This document shows, one piece after another, positions 60,456 to 64,000 of a stretch of 64,000 nt of DNA (the first letter of the stretch is position 1; every line of letters starts with the position of its first letter). Source of the DNA: Polytrichum commune. Its lineage: Eukaryota; Streptophyta; Polytrichopsida; Polytrichales; Polytrichaceae. The notes under the pieces were generated by a model that was given only the letters and a program-made list of their open reading frames with translations, did not search any database and was not told where the DNA came from. The stretch lies in NCBI GenBank assembly GCA_950295325.1, contig OX485803.1, forward strand, positions 7,564,001 through 7,628,000. Direction: 5' to 3'. The translations under genes were made by a program, and so were the position numbers.

Positions 60456-60696
60456 CTTAAGATGGACTAAAGGGGAAGGCTGTGTAAATGAGAAGGGGGG
60501 GGGACTTAGACGGGGATCTGAAAGTAGGAAATGGACTATAAGCATTAGAGAAGATCTAGGATCCAACCCTGAGATAAGGGTAGTTGTGTGTAGCATGAAG
60601 TGTTACCAGGAGATGTGTCCTTGAAAGTTGAATAATGGTTTATGTGGATGTTATGGTTGTTTATGAATGCAAGAGTTTGTTTATGAGGCCAGAGAC

Positions 60697-60844
60697 CATA
60701 ACATTATTCAGATCCATAACAGAGTTGTGTGGGACTGACAATATTCTACAGAACATTCCTCACATTCAGTCTGAATGTGGGGAATATTTCACACAATATT
60801 GTCAGTCCCACATAACTCTGTTATTGATCCGAATAATGTTATGA
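60697..60844. repeat. Near-perfect 148-bp palindromic hairpin
   Basis: Left arm cataacattattcagatc, cataacagagttgtgtggga, ctgacaatatt, cattc.tcacattcag is matched by the complementary right arm, ending gatccgaataatgttatg. The arms of about 72 bp meet almost without a loop and differ at only a few positions. Could be a very young foldback MITE or an inverted-repeat small-RNA locus; no gene context decides. Confidence 0.85.
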
Positions 60845-60889
60845 CCATATAAAGTAGGTTTACACCTTATTATTTAAAATAGTGTGAGG

Positions 60890-61400
60890 AAAAGAAGGGC
60901 AAATTGCCTAGATCATGGCAGACATTAAGTCCCCCCATACGAACTATGGGGGGTGTCAGATCCGGGCGGGGGCAACCTCCTCGGAAATTTCTGAACCTGA
61001 CCAAAAATTGCTGCCCGCCCCGCCCAACTTCGAAAAAAATATTGCTCTTGCATTCTTGAAGAAATAACAATTCATTGGGATATCATTCCGGAAGTGAAAC
61101 CATCAATGAAGCATGTAATTAACTTGGAGGTCAAATAAAATTACACAATCCTCATTAACATTGAGGTTATAATTTTATGACTTACCATTTGAAATTGTCT
61201 TTGTCATTCTAAAGTGAAACCTAAATTTAGTGTGCTGATTTAGTATGTATATTTTACAATTAATTTAGTAATGCCATCTACTTTCACAAGTATTCATACA
61301 CATTCAAACCAATTAAGTGTGATTTAATGTAATTAAGTTTAATTAATTCTGATTAATTAACTCAACTACATATTACAATAAGATTATAATGGGGGCCAAT
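60890..61400. repeat. Dispersed repeat, inverted copy of 12.73-13.35 kb
   Basis: See 12730-13350. In this copy the AT-rich part is followed toward 60.9 kb by a GC-rich end (ggcgggggcaacctcctcgg, ccgccccgccc). Confidence 0.6.
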
Positions 61401-61750
61401 TTTTCCATATGTAAAGGCCTTAGGGCCAAGAATCTAGGCCGATTCAATAAATCTTACATAATCCAACGGATCTAGCATAATCTAGCATAAAGCCGTTCAT
61501 ATTTCCACATAATATAATGGATATGGTTCGCTAAAAATTAATGTTTAATTAAAGAAAGTTTTTTTTCGGTGAAATTTGATATTGGTCATGAGGCCAAGAA
61601 TTGGCCTTCCATTTTGGGTGCACCCAATTTAATGAGCTCGGGCCGTGTCATACCATGCATTTATTGATTAATAATTTCATACCACCAAATTGGCCTAGCC
61701 TCTAGGTGTAAAGGGGTTGGGGCCAATTTCAGCCTTTTGGCCAACCACAA
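61401..61750. other. Transposon-like flank, ends not resolved
   Basis: Words ggccttagggccaagaatctaggcc (61425) and, inverted, cctctaggtgtaaa (61697, repeated at 61791) look like terminal or subterminal repeats of a Harbinger-type element with TTA next to GGGCC, but the two ends do not match well enough to delimit it. Confidence 0.35.
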
Positions 61751-62124
61751 GTGTGGATTTCAAGCCTCTTACACAAGGAATTGGCCCAGCCTCTAGGTGT
61801 AAAACGGCCCTTAGGCAACACCGGTATTCAGAGGAAGTCGTTGTCCAAACAAACCACAATTATTGAATGTCCAAAAACGAGTGTGGAAGGGGTAGCCTTA
61901 CAACTAGAAACTTTACCAATGCCACGAAAGAGGTCGAAGCCAACAAGTTGGAGGTCCAATTGCGTTTCTTCACCGGAAAAGAAAGAGTACCAATGGGAGA
62001 GGAGTTGGCGTTTATACAAGCAAAGGGCACTAGCCATGGAGAATGCACAATTAGCAACAATTTCACAAGTTTTATGTGTGGGGTTAAATATCATAACCAC
62101 AACCTAAGTGGAAGGTGTAGGTGA
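61751..62124 (+). pseudogene. Possible Harbinger ORF1 C-terminal remnant
   Basis: Two overlapping plus frames together give a charged helical segment, TNATKEVEANKLEVQLRFF in one frame and YQWERSWRLYKQRALAMENAQLA in the other, with the switch near 61980. Such Glu/Lys-rich ends ending in a MENAQLA-like run are common in Harbinger ORF1 proteins. The proximity of a Harbinger transposase fragment at 63.5 kb supports this, but there is no diagnostic domain. Confidence 0.35.
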
Positions 62125-62143
62125 AGAACCTACACCAAAATTA

Positions 62144-62370
62144 ACTACACCAAATATGATGTTAGTGTGACGTACTATTTGGATTTACACGTTGCTATAT
62201 TTTTTCATTGTTGAAATAATAGTTTACCAAGTAAAGCTATCAATGTTTTAAAATGTCCAAACTACCAATTTAACATTTGTTAAAAAAATACAAGATGTAC
62301 AGTAAATAGATATAGCATTGTGTAATTCCAAATAGAAAGTCACACTAAATACCATATTTAGTGTAGTGAG
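62144..62370. mobile_element. Small foldback MITE with TTA duplication
   Basis: Flanked by TTA (62141-62143 and 62371-62373). Left arm ACTACACCAAATATGATGTT and right arm (inward) CTCACTACACTAAATATGG, continuing with gtgtgac..tctatttgga.ttacac.ttgctatat on both sides. 227 bp, can fold over most of its length. Confidence 0.75.
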
Positions 62371-62373
62371 TTA

Positions 62374-63511
62374 ATAGCTCCTTGTACTCACACACGTCCC
62401 CACGCCAAATTGTATGAAGTAAACCAAACTCTATATAGTAAATCGTAGACTATGTAGTAAACCAAATTGTATGTCGTATCCCAAACTTATCTTCCATATA
62501 TACTTGTGTTCCAGCTCCAAAACGTACCTGCACATGACCATGAGTAAAGTCATAACTTGTATGAAGTATCCAAAATAGAACGGAATTAAAATATTATACT
62601 CTTGATTATGCGGTGTATTATGTGCTAGATCATATCATACATGTATGACTAAATCTATTGTTGTGTTGTACCAAAGTCTTCTATAGTTGTATATTCTAAG
62701 AGTACACTAGTAACATTGTGAAGTGGGCAAATGGTACATCCACTTGCCCTACTTATGTACAAGAATACCCACTTAATGCTAACGAGGATATGAGGTCATC
62801 AAGTGAAAAGGGTTGTGAGTTCTTATTGACTAGAAACATTCATTGACACTTGAATGTGAGAGGGTTTAATTAGGTCCTCGTCTAGAACAACATTTACCTC
62901 TCTAGTTGAGAATGCGGAAGGTAATTGCACATCAAGAAGTACTACTCCACAAATCTTCCCCAAGTGCAAATGGTAAGGAGGTGTTGATGTTAATTAAGAA
63001 GGTGGACCACATCATTTCAAAGCCTTCACATCAGTCCTTCTAGAGCACACATCTCATCACAATACTTGGACCATAGACTACACGGGTTTTATCTAATTAG
63101 TGTGAGTTTTAATTCATAGTTACACATTGCTATACATTTTCACTGAGTGTATCAATTTTCACCCAAATTATAGAAGTAGTTAGTATGCGCACCGAAGAAC
63201 ATGATACAACTTAGTTGGTAAGAAACATGAATGCCGGTAAGAGGTTATAGCAACATGTAACTCCAAATGCTAATTCATATTGATTAGACAAACCAATGTA
63301 GATCTTAAGACTACACATGTAACATGGTGAAGGGGATTCGATACATACTACTACTCACTATTGCAGAATTGTAAACACTTTTTCAAAGGTAAGTGGCATG
63401 AATACGAAAATGGTTATGACCGACTACAAATCAATGTTCTTTACTCAAAAAATGAAATTTTCACTAAGAAAAGGAAATATATCTATCATTACGAAGAAAA
63501 ATAAATAAATT
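62374..63511. other. Gene-free AT-rich DNA
   Basis: No supported gene or repeat. It may be interior of the Harbinger element whose transposase end lies next to it. Confidence 0.35.
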
Positions 63512-63931
63512 TTACACCTCGATTCTTTCAAGGACCCAAGCCTCTTTGAGATCCAAGATACAATGCAACTTGTCAGAGGAATTCTTCAATGCATTCTTGA
63601 ATTGGTACAGAGCGGACATCGTTGCACACCTCCTCACCAAGACCTTCGTGGCCAGATCATCGGGGTCATCATTTTCATTATGCCCAAGTAAACGTTCCAC
63701 ATCCTCTTCACCTTGGTTAAGGAGCGCATTATGCAATATTGCACATGTGGTAATGACATCGGGAAGGTACTTTACATTGAATTGGGTCATCTCAAGTAAC
63801 TCCCTCCAAGTTTTTCTTAACATTCCAAATACATTTCCAACCACCCCTCTATCCTTTCGAAACTTGTTTTTATAAAGGGTTTCTAAAACAGTAGGGTTTG
63901 GGGAGCATTGATTTACAACAAACCATGGCAT
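63512..63931 (-). pseudogene. Harbinger transposase C-terminal fragment (DDE_Tnp_4)
   Basis: Frame of 139 codons with YKNKFRKDRGVVGNVFGMLRKTWRELL, then LPDVITTCAILHNALLNQ and EEDVERLL, the pattern of the last third of plant Harbinger transposases. In relatives the residue two before FG in V(E)NAFG is the catalytic Glu; here it is Gly (VVGNVFG). Upstream, GDS..YSLMPWF is split from this frame by a one-base loss near 63945, and a G run of about 14 (63961-63973) then interrupts. So the gene is broken and the rest lies outside the window. It differs clearly from the 22.4-kb transposase and represents a separate element. Confidence 0.8.
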
Positions 63932-63960
63932 GAGAGAGTATCCGAGTCACCCAATAGATT

Positions 63961-63974
63961 GGGGGGGGGGGGGA
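63961..63974. repeat. G homopolymer
   Basis: About 14 consecutive G residues near the window end, inside the decayed Harbinger transposase; likely length-variable and error-prone. Confidence 0.9.
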
Positions 63975-64000
63975 ACCCATCCACGCCTTAGGGAGACATT

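Noticed and set aside
1-64000. CRISPR array, bacterial operon or viral cassette
   Set aside because: No regularly spaced direct repeats with unique spacers, and all genes are spliced plant nuclear genes.

Overview
This is nuclear DNA from a land plant. It holds four intron-rich housekeeping genes of plant type, separated and invaded by many small DNA transposons, two tRNA-derived SINEs, a Helitron remnant and a LINE-like remnant. Base composition is AT-rich, introns are mostly 80-1200 bp, and exons join in phase with canonical GT-AG borders (one GC-AG exception). Compact introns and protein divergence would suit a non-angiosperm land plant, but the species cannot be fixed from the sequence.

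Layout of genes: APC8/CDC23 (anaphase-promoting complex TPR subunit) lies on the minus strand at 2779-7070, 6 exons, 585 aa. A SNAPC1/SNAP43-like subunit of the snRNA-activating complex lies on the plus strand at 25703-30119, 9 exons, 301 aa. An ABC1K5-like (UbiB/AarF family) atypical plastid kinase lies on the minus strand at 31610-41416, 21 exons, 860 aa. A protoporphyrinogen oxidase of PPO2 type lies on the minus strand at 45642-54085, 18 exons, 528 aa. SNAPC1 and ABC1K5 converge; ABC1K5 and PPO2 are in tandem about 4.2 kb apart. All four models were assembled by hand, are phase-consistent from ATG to stop, and carry the expected family motifs. They act in unrelated processes (cell cycle, snRNA transcription, plastid isoprenoid/lipid metabolism, tetrapyrrole synthesis), so there is no operon-like logic.

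Layout of mobile DNA: 704-1755 is a non-autonomous PIF/Harbinger element with a nested element. 7674-9446 is a Harbinger-type element with a Tourist-like MITE and a hAT MITE nested in it. 10735-10956 is a SINE. 11075-12600 is a deleted hAT element with a perfect 8-bp target duplication. 13457-14042 is a second copy of the hAT MITE, inverted. 14599-14989 is a second SINE. About 15.7-19.34 kb is a decayed Helitron. 20157-24512 is a nearly full-length but dead PIF/Harbinger element with both genes. The introns of SNAPC1, ABC1K5 and PPO2 carry several MITE families and inverted repeats that flank exons. The right third (54.2-64 kb) is gene-free: a Tourist MITE, a LINE-like remnant with RNase H and a CCHC-like tail, two foldback hairpins, a dispersed repeat, another MITE, and a Harbinger transposase fragment running toward the window edge.

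No clearly new biological system was found. The most interesting observations are the internally dated nested transposons, inverted repeats that bracket PPO2 and SNAPC1 exons, a repeat-built extra exon in ABC1K5, possible alternative PPO2 starts, and a long near-perfect hairpin at 60.7 kb.
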